Below, piece by piece: positions 45,401 to 60,400 of a DNA stretch of 64,000 nucleotides (position 1 is its first letter; every line of letters begins with the position of its first letter). The notes beneath the pieces are model-generated. The model did not search any database. It saw nothing but the letters and a program-made list of their open reading frames with translations, and had not been told where the DNA came from. The position numbers were made by a program, and so were the translations under genes. The stretch is from Halomonas sp. HL-48. Its GTDB lineage: Bacteria; Pseudomonadota; Gammaproteobacteria; Pseudomonadales; Halomonadaceae. The stretch is from contig NZ_LJZS01000003.1 of NCBI RefSeq assembly GCF_001314875.1, forward strand, positions 1 to 64,000, given 5' to 3'.

Positions 45401-48400
45401 GCCGGTACCGTGGGCCTTGCTGGCGCATCGGCGACCACGGACTACAACTCCTCTATTAAGGCACAGGTCCTGGGCGATGACACCATACTGACGGCTCTGG
45501 ATGGCGATATCGTCGTTGACGCCAAACTGCTTGAGGTCACAGATGGGACCTACGGGGGCCTCAAGAGTGAGAATATCAAACAGGCTGACGTCAATAATAT
45601 TGATGATGAAGAAGAGGTTCCTGATAAAGAAGAAGGCGACCCCGACGCCGACGAAAAAACACCGGGAGCCGCCCTCGATAACGATGACGTTGATGCAGAT
45701 CCGGATGAAGTGCCATCACCTACCGATGCGGGCGATCAGATATTCACCGCTGCCATCAGTGGTGCTGCTTCTGGAGTTGGTTCTGTAGCAGGTTCCCTGT
45801 CGCTGAACTGGATGCGTAGCACCGCAGAAGCGGTGGTAGAAGGGGCTGAACTCAAAGCTGAAAATGGCGATGTGCGGGTTCGCGCTGAAGACAATATGGG
45901 CATGAATGCCTTCACCGTTGCGGCGGGGGCCTCCGCTGTTTTTTCAGCGGCGGGCTACATGTCATATAACTACATAGGTGGCAATCCTGGTAGCAGCGGA
46001 CCCAATGCCACGAACCGTTTGAGTGCGCGTGTTGAAGATAGTGCCAGTATTATTGCTGAGACTATCGGGGTTGAGGCGTCTTCAGACTCGTCCATCAGCG
46101 CCTATACGGTTGGCGCTTCAGTATCCAAATACGCAAGTGTCGTAGGTTCCACAACACTAAACTTCACTCGCAAAGATGTGAATGCGCAGGTTAGCGATTC
46201 TTTCCTCAGAGCCACTGATGGCGATATCGATATCCATGCAGAGGATACCAGTTCGATCATTTCAGCTTCCGCCCAGATATCGATCGCCGTCTTTGGGGGA
46301 AGCGTTGGTGTAACGGTGGCGCTTAATGATATTGCGAATACCATCGAGGCCAGTTCCACCAATTCCCAACTGATTGCTGATGCTGGGAGTGTGATTATTG
46401 ATGCTGACTCATCTTCAATCAATTTGAATGTGGTGGCAGGTGCCAGCTACGGTACTTTCTTTAGTGGCACGGGTGATGCCGCAACGGCACTGATCAATAA
46501 TGAAGTATCGGCTTTTGCTGAAGGTCGAAGCGATTTTGCTAAGGATCAAGAAGCAGATATTCAGGCAGACGAGCATGTTGTGATTCATGCTGACAGCAGC
46601 GATCAAAATTTCGTCGTCACCGGTACGGTGTCAGCGGGGTTGGTCGCTGCGGGCGCGGCTGTCGGGGTTGACCTGATGGGCACCCAGACCAATGCCTGGG
46701 CAGGAGACCATGACGGTGACGGCGTGGGTGGCGGCATTCGGATTCATGCTGCAGGGAATGGCTCTTACGATTTCATCGACGGCTGGGGGGATGACGAGTA
46801 CACGACGGAAGCCTCTGCTGGTGTAGCCATTATGGCGACAAGTCGTGCACGTTTTACCAACTACACCTCGGCCGTGGGCGGAGGTGGTATTGGTTTGGCT
46901 GCCAACCTCACCACGGATGGGGTAAGTGGCAGTACCCGAGCCTTGATCGGTGACGCCCATATCAGTAGTGACAAGGATGTCATTCTTAGAGCCCTTCATG
47001 TTGGAGAAGGTGACAGCGGTGGTGGCTCGGTTGCAGTAGGTGCCTTGTCTGCTCTGGCCGCGGTGGATACATCGCTCTTGTCTCACACCACTTCCGCTAG
47101 TGTGCTAGGAAGCGGCACTGACGAAGATCCAGACATCGACGCTGCGCGTGAGTTTGATGTCAAGGCTGAAAGCGACGTCACCATGATAACCACCGTCACC
47201 GGTGTAAGTGCGGGTTTGAAAGGTGTCGGGGGGTCCGCCAGTGCCATCGATATCAGCTTATCGACTAATACGCTTATACAGTCTGCAGTTATAAAAGCAG
47301 GTGATATCAGTATCCAGGCAGCCAATACTAGTGACCTGCGTTTTATTGTTGGGACAGGTGTTGGAGGAGGCGTCGCAGCCGGGGCGTCGCTGGCGGTAGG
47401 CTTGCTTAATCCTGTTACCACCACCGATGTACTGGGCAGCCAGTTGACAGCATCTGGTGATATCTCAATCAATGCTGATCAACATACGATTACTCGCATT
47501 ACGGCGGCAACCGGTTCGGTCGGTGCAGGTGCTCTGGCAGGTACTATTTCTGTCATGACATCGAGTGCCGAAGCCAGTGCTTATGTTGGGAATTTCGTTA
47601 ATGAGAATAACGATGTAATCGCTAGCCGACTCGATGCCGAGGGTGATGTTGACGTCACGGCACTAACGCACACGGAGATGAATCCCTGGGATAACCCAGG
47701 TGAGAATTTCATTGGCTCTGCGGCAGCAGGTATTGCCGGTGCTGGGGCTTCGGTTGACGTCATGGTGCTACGCGAAACCTCTCATGCCACGGTTGGCGAT
47801 GACACGACGGTAACGGCTGGCGGTGATATCAATGTGGAAGCGGATATTGAGCGTGATATCACTTCATATGTCATGGCCTTCGCGCTTTCGGGAGCTGGTT
47901 TCAGTGGATCCGTTTCGGTGGTCAGCCTTGGTAAGGGGCTCAGGGAAAGCAGTCGCGAAGAATTTCAGGATGTCGGCGAGGTGCTTGAAGGGTCTTTCGG
48001 CAATTCCAGTGACTATAAGATGTCCAATGACGTCGATCCGGATGAAGTGGATGAAGACGATGAGGAGCTTGATAATCCCAATGCCGGTGCGCAAGACACT
48101 CGTGATAGTTCTAACGATGCCTTGATGGATATGGAAGTGGCACCCACCACGCCTGAGGGTCAGGAAGATCAGACTATCGGTGATGCTGCTGCAACCGTTG
48201 GACGCGATGTCTCTCTTGTCGCAGATGGCAATGTCACAATAGACGCTGACGATAATCTCGACACCGATATCGTTACTGGGGCGGGTGCTGCAAGTTTGGT
48301 GGCGTCTGTAGGGCTTTCCATTTCGGTTCTCGATAACACCACGGCGGTCACTGCAACAGCAGGTAGCGATTCCACTATATCTGGCAATGATGTTTCGGTG

Positions 48401-51400
48401 ACCAGTGACTTTACCGGGAATATCGAGCAAGGCGCCTATGGGGGTACTGCAAGTCTCGGAGTCAGTGTAGCAGGGCAAAATGCAACGTTATTAGATGATA
48501 CTCGCCAACTGAGTTATCTAGACGACGGTGTCGCCGTAACAAATACCGACAGTCTCACTGTAACCGCGCACGCAGACCGCAACTACTTCCAAGAGGTGGC
48601 AGGTGGTGCCATCGGTAAAATCGCCGCGGGCGTTTCTATCGGTATCGTTGAGCTCAGTGGCGGCACTGAAGCCTATTTGGGGAATGACGTGCAGGTTGGT
48701 GATGAAGGCAACCGTGTTGACCATGTGTCAATTGATGCAACGTCACTGGATGCTATCGATCTTTCTGTTACAGCTGTCGCCGCCGGTATTGTGGGTGCGT
48801 CAGGCAATCTTTCTCAAGTCAATCTGAATAATGATTTCCACGCCTGGATAGGGGCGGGTGGAAATGTCGAGGCGGGTAACGTCAATATCGACGCCCATGC
48901 CACACCGATAATCGTATCTGAAACGTTGGGGGTGGATGCAGGCGGCGTAACCGTTGGCGTTTCCGAAACCGACGTCAATATGAACACCGATATCATAGCG
49001 CGCCTTGGTGAACCGGGTGAAAATGCTGCTGGATTGGTGCTAACGGTCGACACCTTGGATATCGATGCCGAACTGAAGCGTCCGGATGGCGGTGCTGACA
49101 ACGTCCGCGCGAAGGCCACCGGTGCGACGGGCTCGTTAGCAGGTGGTAACTCGACACTGATTCAGGTGGATGATCTGACATCGGTTGCTGCCGAAATAGG
49201 TGGTGGAGCCTATGTAAGTGCCATCGGGGCAGTCAGCGTTGCGGCCCGGCAGGAGACCCGTGTCGACATGGAGTCTAATAGCTATGCTGGTGGTTTGGCG
49301 GCGGTGGGTGCCGCGATCAACCGCTTCACCCAGAATACCTCGACAAATACCTTGGTCGGTGAGGAAGCTGAGGTCATTAGTGGCAGTGACATCAATCTGG
49401 TAGCCACGACCGATCAGGCCAGCTTTCTTGATAGCGTAGCGGGAACCGGCGGTGCAGTTGCGGGTGCCGGTGTCGAGGTCACGGTCGATGTCGGCTCAGA
49501 GGTGTACGCCACGGTGGGCGATAACGCCATCATGAGTGCCGAGGACGATCTGCGCCTGCTGGCCGATCAGACTATTGATACTGATGGTCGGATGCGTGCC
49601 ACCAGCGGCGGACTGATTGCCGGCACCGGTGGTGCTGGCGATTACCAGATCAATCTCACGACCCATGCCGGTGTCGGACAAGCCGCGTCGATTGATACCA
49701 GCGAGCTGGATATCGACGCCGCCGGTCGTGTCATTAAGAACGAGGTTACCAGTAGCGGCGATAACAACAATCGCGGCGAAGTTGGCGGTGTCGTCGCTGG
49801 CGGGGGCTCCAGTGTTGATATCGGCCTGGACCTCGATACCCAGGGCTATATCAGCGATGACGCCCTGGTTGACGTGCACGATACGAGCGGCAGTGGCGAT
49901 CTCGACATCCATGCCTTTAATGAATTGGATGTGCGAGATCAAACTGATCTCGTCTCCGGGGGGCTGGGTGCCGGTGGTGGTATTACTACCGACATTGATG
50001 CCACGGACCTAGTGGCCAATGTCTCGGTGGGTGATGGTGCCGACCTCGACATTGCTGGTGACACCCGCCTGGCCGGCAATACCGAGGCCAATCTTAATGC
50101 CGTTATGTACATGGATACCTACGGTGCGGTCACCGTAGGCGTTGCCCGTGCCAATGTCGATATCACACCGGAGAACAGCATCGATGTGGACGGTGCCGAT
50201 ATTACCGGCCAAGGCGAGATCTGGCTGCTGGCGGGCCGGAACAGTTTCTTCGAACGTGATCAATATCGGCTTGCGGCGACCATCGACACCTTTGCAGGAA
50301 GTGCCATTCCTGTCGATGACGTCGACTCGACCATCAACATGAGTCGACACAACCGCATCGATATTGGTGCGGGAGCCAACATGCGTGGTGGTGCCGATAT
50401 CAACCTGCATGCCGATGACTTTGATCAAACCCCTATGGAGGCGCGAGCTAAGGCGGTCAATTGGGTGAGCGCTGCTATTGGCGCCATCGATAGTGCTCTG
50501 GGAGGCGGCAGTGGCCTGGAAAATACTGGCGGGAGTGCCGATTCGGAAGCGATAGGTACGGTCAACGTCAAGGGTGATCTGGAAACCGGTATCAACCGAA
50601 ATCAGTCGTTGGTAACCACACTGGCAGATGGGGTCAATCTCGATGACCTTGAGGGCAAGGGCGACCTTGAGGACCTGATTGTTGCTGAAGAAGGTCTCGA
50701 CGATATCGACTTCAACCTGTCTACCGGAAGTGGTAATTCCGGCCTGTTTTCTGAATTGGACGAAGCCGAGGATCAACTAGAGAAGTATCAGGGAATCGGC
50801 TCCGAGGACCTGATTGCTTACTATGAAACCGAAGTGGATCGCATCAAGGCAACACTGCTTGACGAAGGGCTAGCCGAAGAAGCTAACGGCAGCATTGTCG
50901 CGACCAATGTTGATGTGTTGCAGATCGATCTGGAAGATATCGACGCTATCGCTGGGCGCATTGATGTGCGAAGCGATCAGTTGGGCGGTGATGGACGTAT
51001 GTATGCGCCTTCGGATGTCGAGGTGGCTGTCATCAACAAAGTGCCCGCTGAGTTAATCGTCAACGACATTAATGTGCCTAACAGCAACGGCGGCCTGTAT
51101 GTGAACGGTAGTTTGGCAACCGACAATGCTACGGTGGAAGACATTGCGCCAGCGTCTGATATTACCGGGCCTAAGTTTGATGATCTGATTAATCCTGAGG
51201 ATTACGCCTCTCCGGAGATCGTTGTCGCCAATACCTTTGACACCAGCCTCGGCAACGCGCTGGCCAGTGAGGTGCGTGATATTCTCGGTAAGGATGATAA
51301 CTACTCTCTCTATATCGAATCTGAGCGAGACACTGTCGCCACCAGTATCAGCATCAAGGGCAATGTTTATGGGCCAAGGGCTGACTTTACGAGCGTGAGC

Positions 51401-54400
51401 GGTAAAGATTTTATCGTCGAGCAGGGAGCAAGTCTCAGCGTTGCCTCTCAGACCATAACGGCCCAGGAGAGTGTGATTGTTAATGATGTCAGCCGCTTTT
51501 TTGTCGGCGGTGGGCCTGAAGATGATGTGCTTAACAATAGCGGTGATGGCACAGCAAAAGCAGATGCAGAGGATCTTTTTAACGACTTAAACGATGGTAC
51601 CGCTGGCGGTGATCCCTACCTCAAAGCGGATACCATCGATATCAGTGCCGAAGTTATCAATGTCAACGGCTTGATCGAGAGCGGCGTCGATAGCTACGAG
51701 CTCACGGTTGGCGAGGAAGATGTCGACCAGATCCAAAGCTACAATGACGACGGCAGTGTGCTGCTTGAAAATGCCTCTACTCAAGACGCCAACGTTTACT
51801 ACAACGCCGAAACCGACCGCATCGAAGTCGAAGAAATCGTCATTAATGGGGGCAGCGTTGCGCTTGATGGCCGGGTGATCAATACGGGCCGCGGCAAAAT
51901 CGATGTCATGGGCGGGTACGGTGAAGTCGATATCGACAACCAGACCAATTACGATCTCGATCTTGCCTCTCTGGACGTCACCAACACCGGCACAGGTGCC
52001 TTGTCGATTACCGATAAAAATCAGACGTTGGATATCACGCGTAACACTGACAGTGATTCCTTTACTCTGGAACGGTATGAAGGGGACGATTTAGTTGAAA
52101 GTGATTCAAATATCAGCCAGGCACAGCTGCTGGCCGATAACGACCTGTTCTTTTCCCCGGAAGATGGTATGCGCTATGCCTTCGAACTAGCGGAGGTTAC
52201 AGAAGAACGTTCTATACGCACTTATTATACGAATCAGTGGGTGGGGGATATTTCTATAACAGCCGATCCTGATGCAGACTTCGAGCTCAATACCCAGCCC
52301 GTGAGTACCGATTTGCTGCCGGCGGACTCGGCCGAGGTCGGTTATATCTATCAGGACGAAGGCGAAGATGCCAGGTATGTCTACGATAGCGTAGCTGATG
52401 AACAGCCAAAAGCTGGCGAGGAAATGGAATTCGGTTCAACTCCTAAAGATGGTAATACGGAAGGTGCCGTTAAGTTACCAAATACTGATGATGAGGGTGG
52501 CGATGAATGGTGGCTTGAGGGCAAAAGTGGTTTAGAAAGTTCCACTTGGTACGGCGAGAAAACCTATTACCAGGACTTTTACCGTACAGAGGTCAACCGG
52601 ACGCTGCACACGCATGATATAGCGGCGGATCGTGATATCGACATTGATTTCTTTGGCAAAGATGCCGGTAGTATCAACGTTGAGTCCGGCGGTGATGTTT
52701 TATTGTCCGGCGACCTGCAGAACGATACCGGTAATACCTCGGTGCAGGCCGATGGTGACATCCGTATGGCCGCCGATAATGATGACGGTATCGTGGCTGG
52801 TGATAGCGTCGATCTCAGTGCTGGCAATGGAATTGGAGAAGTGCTTAACCGCGGCGATGATGACGAGGCCCCAAGTTTTGCGCCGGTCTTCGTTAATACC
52901 GACGGCGGCAAATTCGATGCTGAGAGTGACCAGGGTGACATTGTCGTTGAAGCCACTCAGGGTGGGCTTGCCGTTGGCAATGTCACCGCGTCGCGCGGCG
53001 ATGTCAGCATCCGGGCGCAATCAGGCGATATCACGGCAACCGATGACGACAACCTCATTCGTGGCAAAAAACTGTGGTTGACCGCAGAGCAGGGCAGTAT
53101 CGGCCAAGTGAATGAAGACGGACAGCCCACCTCGACGTTGAATATCGATACCAGCTATCGGTCGGCCGATGCTGGCAACGAGCGCGAAAGCTTGCGTGCC
53201 ATCGAAACGCTGACAGCTGATGCGCAGGGCGATGTGGTCATTGAAGAAGTCGATGGTGATCTGCGTGTTAATGAAATCCTTAGCGAGACCGGCAGTGTCG
53301 ATATCACCATCGACGCCAGCCTGATTGATGCCAATGATGCTTCCGTAACCGACAATCGTACTTACCAAGAACTCAAAGACGGTGTCTGGGCAGAGATGGC
53401 ACTGACTGATGAAGGACGTGTCGATGATGCCGTCGAAAACCTCGAAAACCGTAAACTCGGCGAGTATGAACGTTACTGGGAGCTTCGCCAGGGTAGTGCG
53501 GATGAAGAGATCGGTAATATTTCCAGCGACACTGATTATGGTCTCCGCGAAGTAGACGGTCGATACGTCCTCGTGGACATCAGCGAAGATGAAGACGGCA
53601 ACATCGTTGATGGCGGGGTCAAGTCGCTTGAGCCTAGTGACCATGACGATGCTGAGCATCGTTTTTACTACGGTGAAGCAGAAAGCGATTACTTCACCCT
53701 TGATGACCGTAATGATCTGTTGGTCGGCGACGATGTCAGCTTGGGTGCCCTTGATGAAGCGGTCGACGATGCGGAAAGCGATCAGGAGCGTGCTGCAGCT
53801 AGGCAATTCCGTGATGAAATGCAGCGCCTGTTGGATGTCGAGACCGACGAAAACGAGCGCGACCCTGGCTTTGTCATCAATCGAGATGATCTTGAAGCAT
53901 ATAGCGGTGATTCACTGACGTATCGGCGCGTGGCCGACCATGATCCCGATGTCGATCTATCTTTGTCAAAGGAAGAGGAAGAAGGCTACCGAGCATCGCT
54001 GGAACAACAGTTCATTGATAACCGTGGCCTAGAAAAAGGCAGCGATGAACTCAGCAGCGCTGTTGACGATGCCATTCAGACACTCAACGATGATCGGCAG
54101 GAACGTTATGAACAGCTCCATGACGAATACGGTGGCATTACCGATTACTACGCAGGCGACCTCAAAGATCGTATCGATAATGGCGACATTGATCCGCTGG
54201 TCAGCGCCGATCAGGAGCAAGCGCTGCGTGATCAATTCAAGGTGTGGTCCGAAGATGAGCTGCTAAGTCTCATCGGGGAAGGACTATTCAAGGAAACATC
54301 CAGTACCCAGGTGGACATCGAAGACCCCAACATTGATGCCGAAGGGGATATTACCATCAATGCCAAAGAAGGGGATGTCGGTTCCGAAGGTGAATACACC

Positions 54401-57400
54401 GAAGTCGACCTGACCGGTGGCCTGGATAGTCTGACTGACGATGAGCGCGTCACGTTGTCGGCAGCAGAGCGTAACGATGTCACTCATATTGAAGGCGGCC
54501 TGCTGGATATCGAGGCTTCGTTTACCGACATTGAAGAGACTGATGGAGGTTATTCACTGTCACTCCAACGCACCGGCGGCAGCGATGACTGGAGTGATAT
54601 CAATTTTGAGTCAGGCGATAGGCTTTATGTCAACGGCGACACCCTCAATTTCACAGCCAATGGCATTTACTACACCTACGAGGAACGCAATGGAGATACG
54701 CTGGAGTTGACCACCAATGCCGACGAGGTCATCGCCGAAAACGGCCGCGAGATTGATGTCGGGAACGTCATGCTCGACCCCAGCGACGAAGCCAATGCAG
54801 ATAAGAGCATCAGCCATATCGTTATCGACGAGCGTGAGGATGTTGATGTCGAACAGGGTCAGAGTACTGCCAAGGTAGATGTGAGAGCGGATGGATCGCT
54901 TTACCTGGGTTCAGAAAATAGCCTGCGCTTGGCGCGACTGGAAGCGGGTGATGATATTCGCATCAAGGTTCGGGGCAGTCTGTCAGCTGTCGATGATGCC
55001 ATGGTGATCGGCGGCAATACCATTCTGGAAGCCGCCGAAGGTAGTATCGGAGCCGAATCTGCCCGGCTTGGTCTGAATCTTCAGGATGGTGCGACCATCA
55101 CCGCGCGAGCCCGCGAGGATGTATGGCTTTCCACCACAGGCGATGCCAATATCGCCTCGCTATATTCGGAACGCGGCAATGTCGATCTGGTCGCCGAAGG
55201 CAATATCGTTGATGGGCTCTCCCATGATTTCCTCAAGATCCAGGCCACCAATATCGTACTTGATGCCGGTGGACGTATTGGCGATATTGGCGATGACGTT
55301 GATGGTGGTGATGCCATCGAGTTGGAAACCACGGGCGGTGCCGTAACGGCCACCGCGCAGGGCGAGACACATATTAATGCCATCAACGGTGATCTCAATG
55401 TCGACCGGATCGATGCCGAAGGCCAGGATGTTCAACTTCAGTCGCTGTTCTCGATTCTTGATGCCAAGGATGATCCCACCAACCTTGACGCCAATATTCT
55501 CGCCAAGGATCTGACGCTTCTGGCGGATACCGCCGGTCTTGGCCAAGTCGATAATGACCTGGAAATCAACACCAGTGGTCGACTGGATGTCGATGCTTTT
55601 GATTCTGTCTACCTAACCGAACTCAGCGACATGCTGGACCTGGGACAGATACGCGCTGGTTTTGATGAGAGCGAGGACGCGAGTGCCCTGGCATTCGTCA
55701 CGGTGGTGTCCGGGGGCATACGCAATGCCCTAAACGATGACAAGCAGCGCAACCTGTTGACCTCCGACGTTCACCTGATCGCCCAGAATGACATCGGTGA
55801 ACGCGAAAATGTCATTACGTCGCAGATTGGGCAACTGCAAGGCCGGTCCTCCCTCGGCAACGTCTATCTCGATAACACCGGAGAGATGAATGTCAGCGAA
55901 AGCGGCCTGACGGCAGGCGGTGAAATCGAACTCACCACCAATAGCCCGCTGGTCGTCGATAGCGATATCACCAGCGGTGATCCGGATGACGACGACGCTT
56001 CAAATACGGATAACGGCAATATCGTTCTCACCGCCAACGAAAACCCGGATGATCCCGAGGACAACGGTGATACGGTCACCTTTACTGATGGTGTCAGCGT
56101 TACGGCCGACAGCGATTTGATCATCGAAGCGGCCGACGGTGTGATCGTCGATGACCACGACGTCTCTCTTGAAGCGGGTAACGACATCCGCATGGAGATC
56201 GAGCTGGCTTCATCGGTGGGCGACGAGTCTGACCTGGATGATGTCATTGCCGAGAGTACGTTGCGCGGTTCGTTGACGGCGGGTAACGATGTCACGATCC
56301 AGATGAGCGACAAGCGCAACGATTTCGTGGTTCGCGATGGCACGCAAATCAAAGCGAATGTTATCAGTCTTGATGCTGGCGCTGGCAACGACGATGTAGA
56401 TATCAGCGGCTCGCTCAAGGCGGACGATATCGACATCCACCTGGGCAGCGGCAATGACTCACTCGGGGTGACTGGAACCCTCGATGCCGAGATGATTAAG
56501 GCCACAGGCAACGCGGGTGACGATGATCTGATCTTTGCACCCTCTGGCGGTGATCAACTCCTTGGCAAAATGAACGTTGAGGGCAACGCCGGTGAGGACT
56601 ACATCGAAATCGTCGAGCTCAACAACCGTGACGAGCGGCTGATGATTGATGGTGGGGCTGACACAGATAAGGTGCGAATCGTAACCCGCGACCAGGCAGG
56701 CACGGGTGCTAATGGCAACTACCGCATCTCTGTCAGTGATAGCGGTGCTGTAAACAACGGTGTCGACGAACTATTAATCGAAGGACGTGGCTACAACGAT
56801 GTCAGCTCGGGAAATCTTGACGATCTTTTCCTGATTCGCCAGGACTTTATCGCGCGTATGGGTGGAAATGCTGAATCGGGCGTTGAGGGTGAAGACGTCG
56901 AGCGCATCGACTACGACGACAGCCTCAACGGACGTGTTCGCATCAACGGCCATGCGGGTGATGACGCCTTTATTGTCGATGACACTTCCACCCTGATGAC
57001 CCTCGATGGCGGCGAAGGTGATGATCGCTTCCAGGTGGGTCAGGTCTTTGCAGAAGATCCTAACGATTCCAATAGCCTCGAAGATGGGGTGTATCAGAAT
57101 TCCGGTGTCCGTGAGGGCGATGAAATCTCGACCACTGAGACGACGCAGGGCTTCCTCAGCACCGGTAACCGTGAATCGATGGTCATCTACGGCGGTGAAG
57201 GGCAGGATGAATTCACGGTGTACAGCAATAAGGGCCTGCTGCGCATGGAGGGCGAAGCTGGAAATGATGACTTCGTCATAAGGGCTTTCGTTATAGAGGA
57301 TGATATTGAAGTCCGCGGTGGTGATGATGACGATAACGTCGAGTACAACATCAATGCGCCGGTGGATATTGATGGCGGCAGTGGTTACAACACCCTGACC

Positions 57401-60400
57401 GTGCTGGGCACCGAGGAAGAAGATAATTTCGTGATTACTGAGGACGGCGTCTTTGGTGCCGGCCTTAATATTGGCTACGACAGCATCCAGAAGGTCAATG
57501 TCGACGCCCTTGAAGGCGACGACACCTTCTATGTGCTTTCAACCGCCTTTGATGTCACCACGGAACTGGTCGGCGGCTTGGGCAGTGATAGCTTCCTCTT
57601 GGGTGGTGACGTCACAGGTCGCGTGGTAGCGGCTGACGCGGAAGGCCGCAGTAGCCTGATTACGCATGGTATTGATAGTAATGACGAAGATTACGATGAC
57701 CTATTGGTTGACGGTACATCGGTAAGCGTGGCGGATGGTTCAAGCGGGGCGGTATCGATTGACCAGGAAGGGGGCACCCGACTGCTGGAAGGCGATGGCC
57801 CTGACAACTACCTGGTTGATCTGGCACTTGGCGATGACATGGATATTGCCGATGGTGCCATGGTCAGCCTGACTGTCTCCGCGGCACTCTCGTCGAGCCA
57901 GGATCGCACTCGGGCGCGTGATGGCAATGACCCTGAAACGGTCAATATTGCGACCAGTAAGGATGGTGACTATCGCCGCGCCCAAACGATCGATTTCACC
58001 TTTGACGAGAAAACTGGTTGGACCGGCGAACAGGAGGTCTTTGTCGATGCGCCCGCAGACGGCGTTGTCGAGGGTACGCGAGATGTGACTCTCAGCCATA
58101 TGGCTAATGTGACCATGCCCGAGGGCGAGACCTCCCCAGAGGAACTGGCGGAAATCGAGAATCAGCCCATCGCCAATGCCATGATTACCGTCTATGACAG
58201 TGATCAGGGGGATCTCTTCCTTGATCATGAGGGTGACAATCTCACCGTGATTGAAGGTGATGGTGAGAACGAACAGACCGACAGTTTCGACTTCAGGCTG
58301 ACTACGCCGCCGGAGGATGGCGAAACGATTACGGTCGATCTGGACTTCGACGACGAGCAACTCGAAGTCAGTGACGACATTCTGACCTTCGACCGGGATG
58401 ACTGGGACACCTTGCGGACCGTCGACGTCAGCGCTATCAACGACAATGACGCTGAAAACCGTCTCGATACTCGCATCGAATTTGATATTAGCTCAGATCA
58501 AGAAGATTCGGTTTATGCCGACAGTCAGCCGGGCACCGTTCGTGTCAGCGCCTATGATAACGATAGTGCAGGCGTTGTGGTCGAGGAGACCGGTGACGGC
58601 ACTCAGGTGGGTGCCGACGGGAGTGCCGATGACTATACCCTACGCTTGACCCAGGCACCGGAAGATGACGTTGCGATTGATCTCAATAGCGACGGTTTCA
58701 GTGATTTCGATTTGGACGCTGACCGCATCAATTTGCGCACTGTGGCCGAGGGTAATTGGAATGCCAGTGTGCTGGCAGCGGAAGAGGCAGGCGCACGACT
58801 GAAACTAGACGGTGACGTGAATTGGGATGACCTGGGCGTTCGGGTTGGTATGCAGCTATCGTTGGATGGCGTTGATGATCGTGTCAAGGTCAACAACCTT
58901 TCTGATGAGGGTAGCGAGCTGCACCTGACGGCCGATCATGGCGATCTCGATGCCGATTCAGTGACACTGACCCAGGTCGCCACACCCTCTGTTACCTTCA
59001 CAGAAGACAACTGGGCTGACAAATACAGCGTAGCGGTGGCCTTTGATCCGGACTACGTTGCAGCCGCTGGCAGTGAAAACGACAAGGTTTTCTCTCCGCA
59101 GCCCCACGTGCTTGACCGCATTCAAGGGCCGCTGATTCTGGAAGGCGGCACCAGTGATACCGACCGTTCGCTGGAAGACGCTGTCATGCTGCCTTATGAA
59201 GATCCAGGCGAGCCTGGCGAAGAACGTGTCGCTGAGGTCTCCGGCGATCTTGAAATGACCGATACCGATGAGATCATCCTTTCCGCCGATGCCAGTGAAA
59301 GCGATTTGCAAGGCAAGTTGGCCGCCGAGCGTATTTCTGGCCTGGGCATGGGTGAAGGTACGTTGACGCAGGATGATGGCGTGGGTGGCGAGATCAAGGT
59401 GCCACGTGGTGTTGAATATCATGGTTTTGAGACCCTTGAACTTCGCCTGGGTAGTGGCAACGACAACGTTGAAGTCGACGCCCAACCAATCGACTTCAGC
59501 GGCGATATTGAGCTTTTAGCCAGTGAGGACGGTGACAGCACTATCCTTGACCGTAAGGACGGCTCAAGCTGGTACGAGGACGGCTTCCGCCGAGGCGATG
59601 CCATCCGTGTCGATGGTGAGCGCCACATCATTGAGGACTTTACCCAGGACGACAGCGGGCTGCGGCTAGCTATGCCGTTGGATGAGCTCGCGTTAAGTGA
59701 CGGTGAGGCCACTATCCTCCGTGAGATGCCGTTGACGGCCGTTCACGGCGGTGGCAATCGCTTCGATGATGGCAAGCGCGGTGGCGATACCATCACCGTG
59801 AAGGGCGGCTATGAAGGTCAGATGCCGCTGACCATCTTTGGTGATACAGCGCGCAATGGCGGGCCCTATCGTGCTAGTGGTGATGGTGTGACCGAATATG
59901 CTCAGCGTTTCACCGAGTATGGTGACAACACCCTGGATGCCTCAGAAGCTATCGGCGGTGTGGTGCTGGTTGGCGGCCAGGGCGACGATGAGCTGGTCGG
60001 CGGTACCGGTAATGACCAGTTGTTCGGCGGTGGGGGTGATGACCGGCTTGATGCCAGTGCTGGTGGGAACAACCACCTCTATGGTGACGGCAGCCTTGAT
60101 ATCGCGATGGATTCCCGTATCGACGAGACTGATCAAGTGCTCAATCTGCATGATGCCACCGGGGATGTCGAAGAGCCTACCGGCGACCGGCTTGAAACCG
60201 GCAATGATCGACTGATCGGCGGCAATGGTAATGACATTCTGCTCGGTGATCACGGTGAGATTTTAGTGGCCGAACGCGAAGGCGTTGATGGCCAGCGGCT
60301 GATGAACAGCCAACGTGTGATTGCGGTCCGCTCCACCGACCCAGAGTCGCTCGGTGAAAATCATCTATCGGTGACCGATGGTCGTAATATCCTGATCGGC

